Assembly: GCF_900188405.1 (NCBI RefSeq)
Contig: NZ_FZOF01000005.1
Location: forward strand, 310,001 to 374,000
DNA from: Actinacidiphila glaucinigra
GTDB taxonomy: Bacteria; Actinomycetota; Actinomycetes; Streptomycetales; Streptomycetaceae
DNA: 64,000 nt
Direction: 5' to 3'
In this document: positions 52,612-60,843 of the stretch, in pieces
Numbering within the stretch: position 1 is the stretch's first letter
Layout: every line of letters begins with the position of its first letter
Notes under the pieces: generated by a model
What the model was told of the DNA's origin: nothing
What the model saw: the letters and a program-made list of their open reading frames with translations, nothing else
Database searches by the model: none
Made by a program: the position numbers and the translations under genes

Positions 52612-53219
52612 TGGTGTTAACAAATTGCCGACCAGCGATTTTTGAAGCGTTACCGACGCTCGACGACTCCGTGACCTGCGGTGGATGCCCGGAGTGACGA
52701 CGCGTGACGCAGCGGTGTCCCGCGCGGGACGCAAGCGCTTGACGGTGAAGCGGACTTGCGGGCTTCCGGATTTCGGTGGAATTTTCCTTTACGCCTCATT
52801 GACATCAGTGGCACCTTCTGTCGCATGCGCCACAACAGCCTCTGCGGCCGCGGGGCATTCCGTGCGGAGGGGGTCGCATCACGGCATCAACCGCCGCTCC
52901 TCGAAGCCCGGTTGGGTCATCGCTGACACAACGGATCCTCCACGGCACACACGGTTGAGGGGGCGTCACAGCCGAGCAAAAGATACCAATATGCACTTTT
53001 TGCCGGATCCCTTTGACGCGCGGCGCAAAACGCGCCTACCGTTCATATAGGGACGTCTTCAACTACAGACATCTGTTCCGGCGTTCCACGTCCGTGAGGT
53101 GCGTTGGCGCCCAGGCGTCCGCACCCCCCATCCGCGCCGGGATCACGCACATTCCCGCGCGCCGGCGGTCGGCTCCGCGCGGACCGCGACCCGAAGTCCA
53201 GATCCCCGAAGGGGGAGTC
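52612..53219. other. Long divergent intergenic region
   Basis: This 608-base stretch has no convincing gene; the short open frames in it are arginine-rich and lack ribosome sites. It contains another palindrome, CAAGCGCTTG (52732-52741), that matches the core of the LacI sites, and a weak promoter-like pair TTGACG (53013-53018) and TACCGT (53037-53042) with 18-base spacing in front of the secreted-protein gene. It is AT-richer than its surroundings. Confidence 0.5.
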
Positions 53220-53525
53220 ATGCGCACCCTTACCATCCGCAGGATCGCCGCCGCTGCCGTGGTGGCGCCCCTGCTCGCCTTCGCCGGAGCCACCGCGGCC
53301 AGCGCGGCGACGCCACAGACAGCACCCGTCACTGCGCAGTCCGTCGTCGACCACGGCGGCGGCTGGGGCGGCGGACACGGCGGCTGGGGTGGCGGACACG
53401 GCGGCTGGGGCTGGGGGAACGGTTACGGCTGGGGCGGCTACGGCGGCTATGGAGGTTACGGCGGCTACTACGGCTTCTACCCCGGCTTCTACGGTTCCGG
53501 CTTCTACGGAGGCTTCTACCGCTGA
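53220..53525 (+). CDS. Glycine/aromatic-rich small secreted protein
   Basis: The 101-residue precursor has a Sec signal (MRTLTIRRIAAAAVVAPLLAFAG, cleaved after ASAA). The mature part is dominated by repeats: DHGGGWGGGHGGW, then GYGWGGYGGYGGYGGYYGF, then FYPGFYGSGFYGGFYR. Low-complexity Gly/Trp/Tyr/His sequences can phase-separate, bind metals or assemble on surfaces. AGGGGGAG precedes the ATG. A second small protein with a similar tail is at 60574-60843. Confidence 0.85.
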   Translation: MRTLTIRRIAAAAVVAPLLAFAGATAASAATPQTAPVTAQSVVDHGGGWGGGHGGWGGGHGGWGWGNGYGWGGYGGYGGYGGYYGFYPGFYGSGFYGGFYR

Positions 53526-53660
53526 GGTCGTCGGGCCGGTGCCCTACCGGCCCGTCCGGTGACGTCCCCACCGAGACCGCCGCCGTCCGGCCCCCGGGCT
53601 CGGACGGTGACGGCCCACGGTGTGGGCGGTCGATCCGGCGGGCGGGGCCGGCCAGGGCCG

Positions 53661-54485
53661 TCAGGCCCTCCGGCCGGCCCGACCCGGCAAGGACCACCGC
53701 GAAGCCCGCGAATCCACCAGCGGCCCCCGCGATGCGGGGGCCGTCGGCGTGCCCTCGCCGGCCCCGCGGTCCGGCACGGCGGGCTCGCGCAGCATCGCGG
53801 AGGCGGCCGCCTTCGACGACACCACCGCATCGGCGACGAACCGCGCCCGCCCCACGCCCAGCACGCGCAGCGCCCGGCCGTGGTCCACCGCCACCAGGAG
53901 CGCCGCTCCCGCCACGGCCACGCGCCATCCGGCTGTCGCTGCACGGCGCGCAGGCGCGGGCAGGGCCGCGAGCGACGCCCTCAGGCGCTCGCAATGGAAG
54001 GGCACGTGCCGCTGCTCGTCGGCGAGGATCCGGCCCGCGACCTCACGTGTGAGCGGGTCGTCCGCACCCTCCCTCAGGGCCCGGTAGTAGCGCAGCGCGA
54101 CCTCCTCGGCGACCATCAGCACCAGCAGCTCCAGACGCAGCCCCAGCAGGCGGCGCAGGGCGACGAAGGCCCGGTCCGTCCAGTGGCCGTCGATGGTGGA
54201 CGCGCCGGCCGCGTCCAGCAGCCGGGCGAGCAACCGGGCGTGGTTCTGCTCCTCGGCGACGAACAGGCGCACCGCTTGCGCGTAGTCGCGGTCGCCCGCC
54301 CCGTCCGCCTTGGCGATCAGGTACGCCCCGTCGCCGTCCTCCCCGGCCTGGAAGCGCTGCACGCTCGCGCGTACCGCGTCGTGCAGGACCGCTCCCCGTG
54401 CCCACGCGGGATCCCCCGTCGCACGCCGTCGGTCCCGTTCCTCCTCGAAGCGCTCCGTCCACCGGGCGAATCCGCTCGCGGTCAT
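53661..54485 (-). CDS. Ferritin-like domain protein
   Basis: The 274-residue protein has a four-helix ferritin-like diiron core in its first 190 residues. Metal-ligand patterns are visible: FVAEEQNHARLL, VAEEVALRYYRAL and ADEQRHVPFH (ExxH in helices 2 and 4). The C-terminus adds two hydrophobic segments (WRVAVAGAALLVAV) and a disordered tail. It may oxidise a lipid or bind iron; no partner enzyme is adjacent. Confidence 0.8.
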   Translation of the reverse strand: MTASGFARWTERFEEERDRRRATGDPAWARGAVLHDAVRASVQRFQAGEDGDGAYLIAKADGAGDRDYAQAVRLFVAEEQNHARLLARLLDAAGASTIDGHWTDRAFVALRRLLGLRLELLVLMVAEEVALRYYRALREGADDPLTREVAGRILADEQRHVPFHCERLRASLAALPAPARRAATAGWRVAVAGAALLVAVDHGRALRVLGVGRARFVADAVVSSKAAASAMLREPAVPDRGAGEGTPTAPASRGPLVDSRASRWSLPGRAGRRA

Positions 54486-54584
54486 GTCCCTCCCCGCCTC
54501 CGTGGGGCACGTTCCGTCGTGTCCCGGTCGGGGAGGACGCACGGACGGCTGCGCGCCGTTCCCGTCACACGGTCCCGCGACCGC

Positions 54585-55049
54585 TCAGTCCCACAGCTCG
54601 CGGACCGGGTCGTGCGGCCAGGACGGCTCGGTGTCGGGGTAGCTGATCGTGAGCTTGGTGAAGTGCCGCAGGCCCGGGTCCCCGGGCCAGGGCTTGCTGT
54701 CCGAGAGCGTGATCTTGACCGGGAAGGTGTGGAAGTGGCCCGCGGCGCAGTACGGATCGCAGTCGTTGGCCTCCTCGTAACCGGTGGCCACGGCCGAGTC
54801 GGCGGCCCAGTGCGACCAGTACAGGCCGCCCAGCCGGTCGTTCCCGTCCCCGCAGGCCAGCAGGAAGTCGGGGGGCATGACAAGCCCCCGGCCGAAGCAC
54901 GTGACCAGGACCGTGGCGTGGGTCGGGGCGGCTCGGGGCGCCGGGGAGCCGGCGGCTGCCGAGGCGGGGGCGGCCGCGACCACGGTCGCGAGGGCGGTCG
55001 CGAGGGCGGCGGAGGTGGCGGTCAGGGCGAGGGAGCGAAGGAGTGGCAT
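54585..55049 (-). CDS. Small secreted protein of an uncharacterised actinobacterial type
   Basis: The 154-residue protein has a Sec signal (MPLLRSLALTATSAALATAL, cleaved near ASAAAG). The mature part has conserved-looking features (CGDGNDRLGGLYWSHWAADSAVATGYEEANDCDPYCAAGHFHTFPV) with four cysteines that could form two disulfides. The ending HFTKLTISYPDTEPSW is a beta strand. I recognise the pattern from other actinobacterial secreted proteins, but no function is known to me. Confidence 0.8.
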   Translation of the reverse strand: MPLLRSLALTATSAALATALATVVAAAPASAAAGSPAPRAAPTHATVLVTCFGRGLVMPPDFLLACGDGNDRLGGLYWSHWAADSAVATGYEEANDCDPYCAAGHFHTFPVKITLSDSKPWPGDPGLRHFTKLTISYPDTEPSWPHDPVRELWD

Positions 55050-55435
55050 CTCGGTCTGCCTTCCTGGCCGCCGCCGGGGATGGTGGCGGTCGGGGGCGAG
55101 GGTGCGGTCCGGAGCGCCGATTCGGGGGTCGCGGGACCGGAGGCGGGACTCCCGGCGGCGTCCCGGCGTGGCGCGTACGGGGCGGAGGGGCGTAGGGCGC
55201 GGAGGACGCACGGAGTCCCCGGTGCGCGGCCGTACGGCCTCGAAGTCACGTTCCTCCAGGAGGGTGAGGCACGCAACCCGGCCGGACCACGTTCGGGCCC
55301 GACCGGCACGCTCAGTAACCGGTCGGGTACGGAAAAATACAACCAGATCAAGGGGGCACCGCGGAACAAATCCGACACTTGCCCCGGTTGAAAGCCCTGA
55401 CAACGTGATCGTCATTCCGCCGAGGTGATGCAGTA
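55050..55435. other. Divergent intergenic region, no gene seen
   Basis: This 386-base gap separates the secreted-protein gene and the TPR gene. Its right third (55318-55400) is AT-richer and probably contains the TPR gene promoter, but I see no clear -35/-10 pair. Nothing else is evident. Confidence 0.5.
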
Positions 55436-55780
55436 GTGGGCACCGACATGAGCAGTCCGACCACGGAGACGTTCAAGCGCGCCGTGCTCTTCTTCAACCG
55501 GCAGCGCTACGCCGCCGCGGCCCGGACGCTCGCGTCCATCGTGGACGTGGCGCCCCGCAACATGGCGGTGCGCATGCTGCTGGCCAGGTCGTACTACTTC
55601 TCCGCACAGCTGTCGCGGGCGGAGGCGGAGCTGCGCGACCTCCTGCGCGCCGAGCCGCAGGACGCGCACGCGCACCTCCTCCTCGGCCGCACGCTCGAGC
55701 GGCAGGGCCGACTCGCGGAAGCCGCCCCCCACCTGCGTCTCGCCGACGCGATGACGGCCTGGGACCTCGTCGTCGTCTGA
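55436..55780 (+). CDS. Short tetratricopeptide-repeat protein
   Basis: The 114-residue protein has three TPR-like helix pairs (FKRAVLFFNRQRYAAAARTLASIVDVAPRN, MAVRMLLARSYYFSAQLSRAEAELRDLLRAEPQD, AHAHLLLGRTLERQGRLAEAAPHLRLADAM). It starts at GTG 55436 with GAGGTG at 55422-55427, or at ATG 55448. It is cytosolic and presumably binds a partner protein. The gene stands alone. Confidence 0.8.
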   Translation: MGTDMSSPTTETFKRAVLFFNRQRYAAAARTLASIVDVAPRNMAVRMLLARSYYFSAQLSRAEAELRDLLRAEPQDAHAHLLLGRTLERQGRLAEAAPHLRLADAMTAWDLVVV

Positions 55781-55919
55781 CCCCCCGGGCCCGGCAGGGC
55801 CGCGCGGCGCCCGGCGCCCGCGGGCCACTCCCCCGGCCCATCCCCGGTTGTCCGGACCGTACCGCCTCCGCAGGCTGCTGACGTGGGGGCCAACGACCGA
55901 CCACGGTTCGGAGACCGCA

Positions 55920-57065
55920 ATGACCTGTCCGCACGTCCGGTCCATAACGCGACGCAAGGCTCGCTACGCCGTCGCAGTCCTCCTCGCGGCCGCCGCAAGT
56001 CTCACCGCCTGCGGGGAGAAGACGACGAACGCCGCGCGCGTCGACCACGCGGTGCCCGCGGACACACCCGCGCCAAAGGTGCCCTGCGGCAACCCGCCGG
56101 TGAAGCTCGACCCCCAGGCCCAGGACTTCCTCGACCAGCTCGCGGCAGCGGACGGACCGCCGCTGTACACGCTCTCCTACACGGCCGCCCGGGGAGTGCT
56201 GGACAAGCTGCAGGCGGGTCCCGTGGAGATGCTCCCGGCGCAGATCAGCGAGCGGACCGTGCCCGGCGGACCGACCGGCCCGGTGTCGGTGCACGTCGTA
56301 CGGCCCGAGGGCGCCAAGGGGGACCTGCCCGGGATCGTCTACATCCACGGCGGCGGCTGGGTGCTGGGCAACTTCAAGACCCACGAGCGCCTGGTGCGCG
56401 AGCTCGCCAACGGTGCGCAGGCGGCGGTGGTCTTCGTCGACTACACCCCCTCGCCCGAGGCGCAGTTCCCCGTGCCGATCGAGCAGGCGTACACCGTGGC
56501 CAAGTGGGTCGCCGACAACGGCGGCCGGATCGGCGTCGACCCCTCGCGCCTGGCCGTCGCCGGCGACTCCGTGGGCGGCGACATGACCGCCGCCGTGACG
56601 ATGATGGCCAAGCAGCGCGGCGGACCCGAATTCCGGCGCCAGGTGATGCTGTACCCGGTCACGGACGCGAACTTCGACACCGCCTCGTACAACCGCTTCG
56701 CGGAGAACTGCTGGCTCGCCAAACCCGCGATGAAGTGGTTCTGGGACGCATACGCCCCCCACCTCAAGGACCGGCAGAACCCGCTGGCAGCCCCGCTGCG
56801 CGCCACCGTCGACCAGTTGCGCGGCCTGCCGCCCGCGCTGATGGTCACGGACTCGGACGTGCTGCGCGACGAGGGCACCGCGTACGCGGGGAAGCTGCGG
56901 GAGGCCGGCGTGCCCGTCCAGTTGACGCACTACCCCAAGATCACGCACGACTTCATGATGCTCAACGCCCTCCGCGACACGGAGTCCAACAAGAAGGCGG
57001 TCGCCGAGGTCACCGCGGCGCTCCGCGAGGCGCTGCACGGGGCGGATTCCGGCCCCGCCAAGTGA
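55920..57065 (+). CDS. HSL-family alpha/beta-hydrolase lipoprotein
   Basis: The 381-residue protein has a lipoprotein signal (AVLLAAAASLTAC) followed by a hormone-sensitive-lipase-type hydrolase domain: oxyanion HGGGW, nucleophile elbow GDSVGGD, acid in DSDVLRDEG, and catalytic His in KITHDF. It probably hydrolyses esters outside the membrane. It lies before a TetR gene on the same strand, with a TAAC-N8-GTTA operator 85 bases downstream of its stop. Confidence 0.9.
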   Translation: MTCPHVRSITRRKARYAVAVLLAAAASLTACGEKTTNAARVDHAVPADTPAPKVPCGNPPVKLDPQAQDFLDQLAAADGPPLYTLSYTAARGVLDKLQAGPVEMLPAQISERTVPGGPTGPVSVHVVRPEGAKGDLPGIVYIHGGGWVLGNFKTHERLVRELANGAQAAVVFVDYTPSPEAQFPVPIEQAYTVAKWVADNGGRIGVDPSRLAVAGDSVGGDMTAAVTMMAKQRGGPEFRRQVMLYPVTDANFDTASYNRFAENCWLAKPAMKWFWDAYAPHLKDRQNPLAAPLRATVDQLRGLPPALMVTDSDVLRDEGTAYAGKLREAGVPVQLTHYPKITHDFMMLNALRDTESNKKAVAEVTAALREALHGADSGPAK

Positions 57066-57149
57066 GGCTTCCGCACACCCGGACGGGGAGGGGCGGCGGG
57101 CACATCCTGCCGCCCCTTCACGGCCTTTCGGCGGATAAGTTTCCCTTGG

Positions 57150-57165
57150 TAACATTTTTCTGTTA
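57150..57165. promoter_or_regulatory. TAAC-N8-GTTA operator, copy 1 (upstream of tetR)
   Basis: TAACATTTTTCTGTTA has arms TAACA/TGTTA. It lies 10 bases before the ATG of the TetR gene at 57176. The same form occurs twice at 60394-60409 and 60432-60447 in front of the SDR operon. Confidence 0.7.
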
Positions 57166-57175
57166 TCGTTGATTC

Positions 57176-57880
57176 ATGGATGAGAGGGCGACCACCAGAG
57201 AGCGGATCATGTCCGCTGCCGCCACCCTGCTCGCCGAGGGCGGCCGCGACGCGGTCTCGACCCGGTCGGTCAGCAAGGCGGCGGCCGTTCAGCCGCCGAC
57301 CATCTACCGGCAGTTCGGCGACATGCAGGGCCTGCTCGACGCCGTCGCCGCGGAGGGCTTCGCCGACTACCTGCACCGCAAGACCGACCGGACGCGGGCC
57401 GACGATCCCGTCGAGGACCTGCGCTGGGGCTGGGACCTGCACATCGAGTTCGGTGTGGCCAACCCGGAGATATACCAGCTGATGTTCGGTCAGCCCAGGC
57501 CCGGGGCCGAGCCGGCGGCCGTGACGGAGTCCTTCAACGTCCTGCGCGGTCTGGTGACCCGGGTCGCCGAGGCGGGCCGGCTGAGCGTCGACGTGGAACG
57601 CGCCATGCTGATGATCCACTCGGCCGGCTGCGGAGTCGTCCTGACGCTGATCGCGACGCTGCCCGGGGCTCGCGACCCGGAGCTGTCACCGCGGACGCGC
57701 GAGGCCATTCTCGCCGCCATCACCACCGCGCAGCCGGAGGATGCCGCCGGGGAGGAGCGCCGGACGATCACCCGTACCGTCGCGTTCAAGGCCGTACTCC
57801 CCGAGATCGGGGAGATCCTCACACCCGGTGAACGCATCCTGCTGAACGAACTGCTGGACCGCATCACACACTCCGCCTGA
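57176..57880 (+). CDS. TetR-family transcriptional regulator
   Basis: The 234-residue protein has a TetR helix-turn-helix (RIMSAAATLLAEGGRDAVSTRSVSKAAAVQPPTIYRQFGDMQGLL) and a helical effector domain. Its own start is only 10 bases after the TAAC-N8-GTTA site, so it is probably autoregulated. Two further copies of the site precede the SDR operon at 60336, 2.5 kb downstream and on the other strand; I infer that it represses that operon. Confidence 0.92.
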   Translation: MDERATTRERIMSAAATLLAEGGRDAVSTRSVSKAAAVQPPTIYRQFGDMQGLLDAVAAEGFADYLHRKTDRTRADDPVEDLRWGWDLHIEFGVANPEIYQLMFGQPRPGAEPAAVTESFNVLRGLVTRVAEAGRLSVDVERAMLMIHSAGCGVVLTLIATLPGARDPELSPRTREAILAAITTAQPEDAAGEERRTITRTVAFKAVLPEIGEILTPGERILLNELLDRITHSA

Positions 57881-57883
57881 GCC

Positions 57884-57913
57884 CCGCGGGCAGGGCCGCG
57901 TCCCTGCCCGCGG
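57884..57913 (+). terminator. 12-bp perfect hairpin after the TetR gene
   Basis: CCGCGGGCAGGG (57884-57895) pairs perfectly with CCCTGCCCGCGG (57902-57913) around the loop CCGCGT, four bases after the stop. Confidence 0.85.
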
Positions 57914-57943
57914 AGCCTTGCCGCTGCCCCTTCGTCCTGTGCG

Positions 57944-57993
57944 GAAACGCCCGCTGGGGAACCGTCGTTCGACGGTTCCCCAGCGGGCGTTTC
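57944..57993. terminator. 24-bp perfect-arm hairpin between convergent genes
   Basis: Arms 57944-57967 and 57970-57993 are perfect inverted copies with only TT between them. The outer ends are GAAAC and GTTTC. It lies between the convergent TetR and SnoaL-like genes and can stop transcription from both sides. Its size and perfection are unusual. Confidence 0.8.
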
Positions 57994-58014
57994 GGCGTCC
58001 CGGCCACCTGCCGG

Positions 58015-58350
58015 TCAGCCGGTGATCCTCATCAGGGCGATCCTGTCGCCCTCGACCGTGAAGGCGAAGTCCGACGGGCCGTTGAAACCGTCGCCGCCGA
58101 CCTGCGTGGAGACGATCACCTGGCCCCCGCGCCGGGTCACCGCGGTGACCTTCAGGGAGACCTTGACGCCGATGAACTCGCGGGCGCTCCACCCCTCGAC
58201 GGCCTCGCGGCCCTCGAAACGGCGGCCCCAGTCGTCCACCGCGCCGTGCTCGGTGAACTGGTCGAGGAAGGCCTCGGTGTCATGGGCGTTCGCCGCGGCG
58301 ACGGCGCGCCGCACGGGCTCGGGAAGCTCGGGAAACTCGGAAGCGGTCAT
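58015..58350 (-). CDS. SnoaL-like (NTF2 fold) protein
   Basis: The 111-residue protein follows the SnoaL pattern: AVAAANAHDTEAFLDQFTEHGAVDDWGRRFEGREAVEGWSAREFIGVKV, then VIVSTQVGGDGFNGPSDFAFTVEGDRIALMRITG. Relatives are small cyclases, isomerases or ligand binders. It is last in the leftward run with two SDRs, ending at the 24-bp hairpin, and so is probably co-induced with them. Confidence 0.87.
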   Translation of the reverse strand: MTASEFPELPEPVRRAVAAANAHDTEAFLDQFTEHGAVDDWGRRFEGREAVEGWSAREFIGVKVSLKVTAVTRRGGQVIVSTQVGGDGFNGPSDFAFTVEGDRIALMRITG

Positions 58351-58511
58351 GGCGGTTCTCCTTGGCGGTGTCGGGCGGCGCGCCGGCCCCCGGAGGGGAC
58401 GGCGCGTCCGGCGGCGGGTGGCCGGCTCCTGCGGGGTCCGGCAGTTGTGGGGTCCGGCAGTTGTAGGGCCGGGCAGCCGTGGCATCGGTCGGCTGTGGCT
58501 GTGGGCCTGCG

Positions 58512-59417
58512 TCAGGCCTGCGCGCGGGGGCCGAGCAGGTCGTCCAGGCCGATCCGGTGGTAGAAGTCCTCACGGATCCGGTCGGCGACCACGGAGACGG
58601 CCTCCGAGCCGTCGTCGGCGGGGTCGATGTGGGTCCGGAAGGGCCGCTTGCCCGCGGGGAGCCCGACGACGCGGACGATCTCGCGTGCCACCTCGGCGAC
58701 GTCGGCGTCCTCGGGGGTGATGGCCGCCAGGGCGCGGCCGACCTGCTCGGTCAGGCCCTCGTAGCGGGTCTCGTAAGCCGCGACGGTGCCGGTGTCGGCC
58801 GGGTGCCCCGCGTTGGCGAAGTGGTTCGTGCCGGAGGTGAAGGCACCGGGGACGACGATGGAGGTGTCGATGCCGAAGCGGGCGAGCTCGGCGGCGTAGC
58901 TGACGGCGACGGCGTCCATGGCCGCCTTCGCGGCGAAGTACGGTGCCAGGTAGGGCGGGGTGCCGCCGCGGGTGCTGCTGGACCCGACCCAGAGCAGCAG
59001 ACCGTGCCCCTGGGCCCGCAGGTGCGGCAGGGCCGCGCGGTTCACCCGCTGGGTGCCCAGCACGTTGGTGTCGTAGACGGCGGCCATCTCCTTCGGGGTG
59101 AAGGCCTCGGTGGGGCCGAGCACCATGTGGCCCGCGTTGTGCACCAGGACGTCCAGCCGGCCGGCCTCGCGCAGAACGGTGGCGACGGCCCGGTCCGCGC
59201 TCTCCTGCGAGAGCACGTCGAGTTCGACGACCCGCAGGTCGATGCCCTCGCGGGCGGCGCGTTCGCGTACCTCCGCCGCGCGTTCGGCGTTGCGGCCGGA
59301 TATGTCGCGCATGCTCGCGTAGACGGTGTGACCCGCGGAGGCGAGGGCGTGGGCGGCGAGCGCGCCGAATCCGGAGCTCGCACCGGTGACCAGGACGACG
59401 GAAGACACGGGGGACAT
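58512..59417 (-). CDS. SDR-family oxidoreductase
   Basis: The 301-residue SDR has TGASSGFG at residues 11-18, HNAG near 95 and the active site YFAAKAAMDAVAVSYAAEL. It is longer than classical SDRs owing to a C-terminal region (PFRTHIDPADDGSEAVSVVADRIREDFYHRIGLDDLLG). ATG 59417 follows AGGAGAT. It is the middle gene of the TetR-controlled run, between another SDR and the SnoaL-like gene. Confidence 0.9.
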   Translation of the reverse strand: MSPVSSVVLVTGASSGFGALAAHALASAGHTVYASMRDISGRNAERAAEVRERAAREGIDLRVVELDVLSQESADRAVATVLREAGRLDVLVHNAGHMVLGPTEAFTPKEMAAVYDTNVLGTQRVNRAALPHLRAQGHGLLLWVGSSSTRGGTPPYLAPYFAAKAAMDAVAVSYAAELARFGIDTSIVVPGAFTSGTNHFANAGHPADTGTVAAYETRYEGLTEQVGRALAAITPEDADVAEVAREIVRVVGLPAGKRPFRTHIDPADDGSEAVSVVADRIREDFYHRIGLDDLLGPRAQA

Positions 59418-59592
59418 TTCGGATCTCCTTGGGCTGTTGGGGACCGCTCCCGGTGCAGGTGGCGTCCGGGTCACGGATCGAGTGGGTGGCGCGAGGTACG
59501 GGATCTGCCGGGAGGCAGGGTGCTGCTCGGGGTACGGGGGGCCGGGTGGCCGACGTCCGGCGGGCGGGGCTGCGCGAGGCGCGGCCCGCGGG

Positions 59593-60336
59593 TCAGGCCA
59601 CTCCGCCGTTGGCGAAGATCGTCTGGCCGTTGATCCAGCGACCGGGGCCGGCCAGGAAGGAGACGACCGCGGCGACGTCCTCGGGGGACCCGAGGCGCTC
59701 GAGGGGGTTCATCTTCGCGAACCGCTCTATGGTCGCCTCGTCCTTGCCGTTCAGGAACAGATCGGTGGCGACCGGGCCGGGCGCGACGGCGTTGACGGTG
59801 ATGTCGCGGCCGCGCAGCTCCCGGGCCAGGATCAGGCTGATGGCCTCGACCGCGCCCTTCGACGCGGCGTACGCGGCGTAGGTCGGCGTGGCGATCCGGG
59901 TCTGGGACGAGGACACGTTGATCACGGCACCGCCCTCGCGGACCCTGCGGGCGGCCTGCTGGTTGACCACGAAGGTGCCGCGGATGTTGGTGCGGTGCAT
60001 GCGGTCCAGGGCATCGAGATCGAAGTCCGCCACGGTGTTCAGAATCATGAGGCCGGCCGAGTTGACCACCACGTCCACACCGCCGAACTCCTGCTCCGCG
60101 GCGTCGAAGAGCGCCAGGACCGCCTTCTCGTCGGCGACATCGGCCCGTACCGCGAGGGCGGAACCGCCCTCGGCGGTGATCTGCGCGACGGTCGCGTCGG
60201 CGTCGGCCTGGTTGCCGGCGTAAGCGATGACGACCGCCTGGCCTTCGGCGGCCAGGCGCAACGCGACCTCGCGGCCGATGCCGCGGGAGCCGCCCGTGAC
60301 GATCGCGACGCGGCGGGCGGTGGTGGTCTCGGTCAT
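59593..60336 (-). CDS. SDR-family oxidoreductase
   Basis: The 247-residue SDR has TGGSRGIG at residues 14-21, NSAG near 90, and YAAYAASKGAVEAISLIL as active site; the ending RWINGQTIFANGGVA is of the FabG type. It begins the leftward run and has two TAAC-N8-GTTA operators within 60-110 bases upstream, so it is the direct target of the TetR regulator at 57176 by inference. Confidence 0.92.
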   Translation of the reverse strand: MTETTTARRVAIVTGGSRGIGREVALRLAAEGQAVVIAYAGNQADADATVAQITAEGGSALAVRADVADEKAVLALFDAAEQEFGGVDVVVNSAGLMILNTVADFDLDALDRMHRTNIRGTFVVNQQAARRVREGGAVINVSSSQTRIATPTYAAYAASKGAVEAISLILARELRGRDITVNAVAPGPVATDLFLNGKDEATIERFAKMNPLERLGSPEDVAAVVSFLAGPGRWINGQTIFANGGVA

Positions 60337-60391
60337 TGCGGTCTCCCGATCATGCGAGGGGGGCGGCTCCTTCCGTCGCCCCGCTTCCGCT

Positions 60392-60448
60392 GATAACAGT
60401 GCCACGTTATCGCCGGAAACGCAACAGGCGATAACGTGATCTCGTTAG
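60392..60448. promoter_or_regulatory. TAAC-N8-GTTA operators, copies 2 and 3 (upstream of the SDR operon)
   Basis: GATAACAGTGCCACGTTATC at 60392-60411 has perfect 6-bp arms around eight bases. TAACGTGATCTCGTTA follows at 60432-60447. Both share form with the site before the TetR gene at 57150-57165. They lie 56 to 112 bases before the SDR start, where a promoter is expected. Confidence 0.75.
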
Positions 60449-60495
60449 CGCCGTTCACATGGGAGTCCGCGACGTGCGCCATCCCGCACACGACA

Positions 60496-60528
60496 GGGCC
60501 GCCACCCCCGTGACGGGGGCGGCGGCCC
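60496..60528. terminator. 15-bp hairpin after the small secreted-protein gene
   Basis: GGGCCGCCACCCCCG (60496-60510) pairs with CGGGGGCGGCGGCCC (60514-60528) at 14 of 15 positions, with loop TGA. It lies 45 bases downstream of the small secreted-protein gene read on the minus strand. Confidence 0.85.
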
Positions 60529-60573
60529 GGGAATCGACGGCCGTCACGCGCGGGCGTTCGGGCCGGCCGGAGG

Positions 60574-60843
60574 TCAGCGGTAGCGACCGCCGAAGAAGAA
60601 GGGGTCGAAGAGGTAGGGCCCGAAGAGGTACGAGCCGAAGAAGCCGCGGTCGAAGCGGTAGGAGTCACGGTGGTGGCCGCGGCCACCGTGACCACGGTCG
60701 TAGCCGCCGCGACCGTGGTCGCCCGTGACGTGGGTTCCCTTGGCGCTGGCGAGGTCCGGGGTGGCGGCGCCGGCAGCAGTGGCACCACCCAGCAGAACGA
60801 CAGAGGCCACACCGACCGCGGCCACAAAACGGGAAACGCGCAT
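60574..60843 (-). CDS. Glycine/histidine/aromatic-rich small secreted protein
   Basis: The 89-residue precursor has a Sec signal (MRVSRFVAAVGVASVVLLGG, cleaved after GAA). The mature part has HVTGDHGRGGYDRGHGGRGHHRDSY followed by FDRGFFGSYLFGPYLFDPFFFGGRYR. It resembles in design the protein at 53220-53525 (His/Gly half, then an aromatic half). GGAGAG on the minus strand precedes the ATG. Function unknown. Confidence 0.82.
   Translation of the reverse strand: MRVSRFVAAVGVASVVLLGGATAAGAATPDLASAKGTHVTGDHGRGGYDRGHGGRGHHRDSYRFDRGFFGSYLFGPYLFDPFFFGGRYR

Noticed and set aside
52612..53219. Possible small genes in the long intergenic region
   Set aside because: The short frames lack ribosome sites and have Arg- or Ser-rich sequences; the AT-richer composition fits a promoter region better.
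53220..53525. A tandem-repeat array or CRISPR-like repeat
   Set aside because: The repeats are glycine-rich codon repeats within a coding gene with a signal peptide, without unique spacers.
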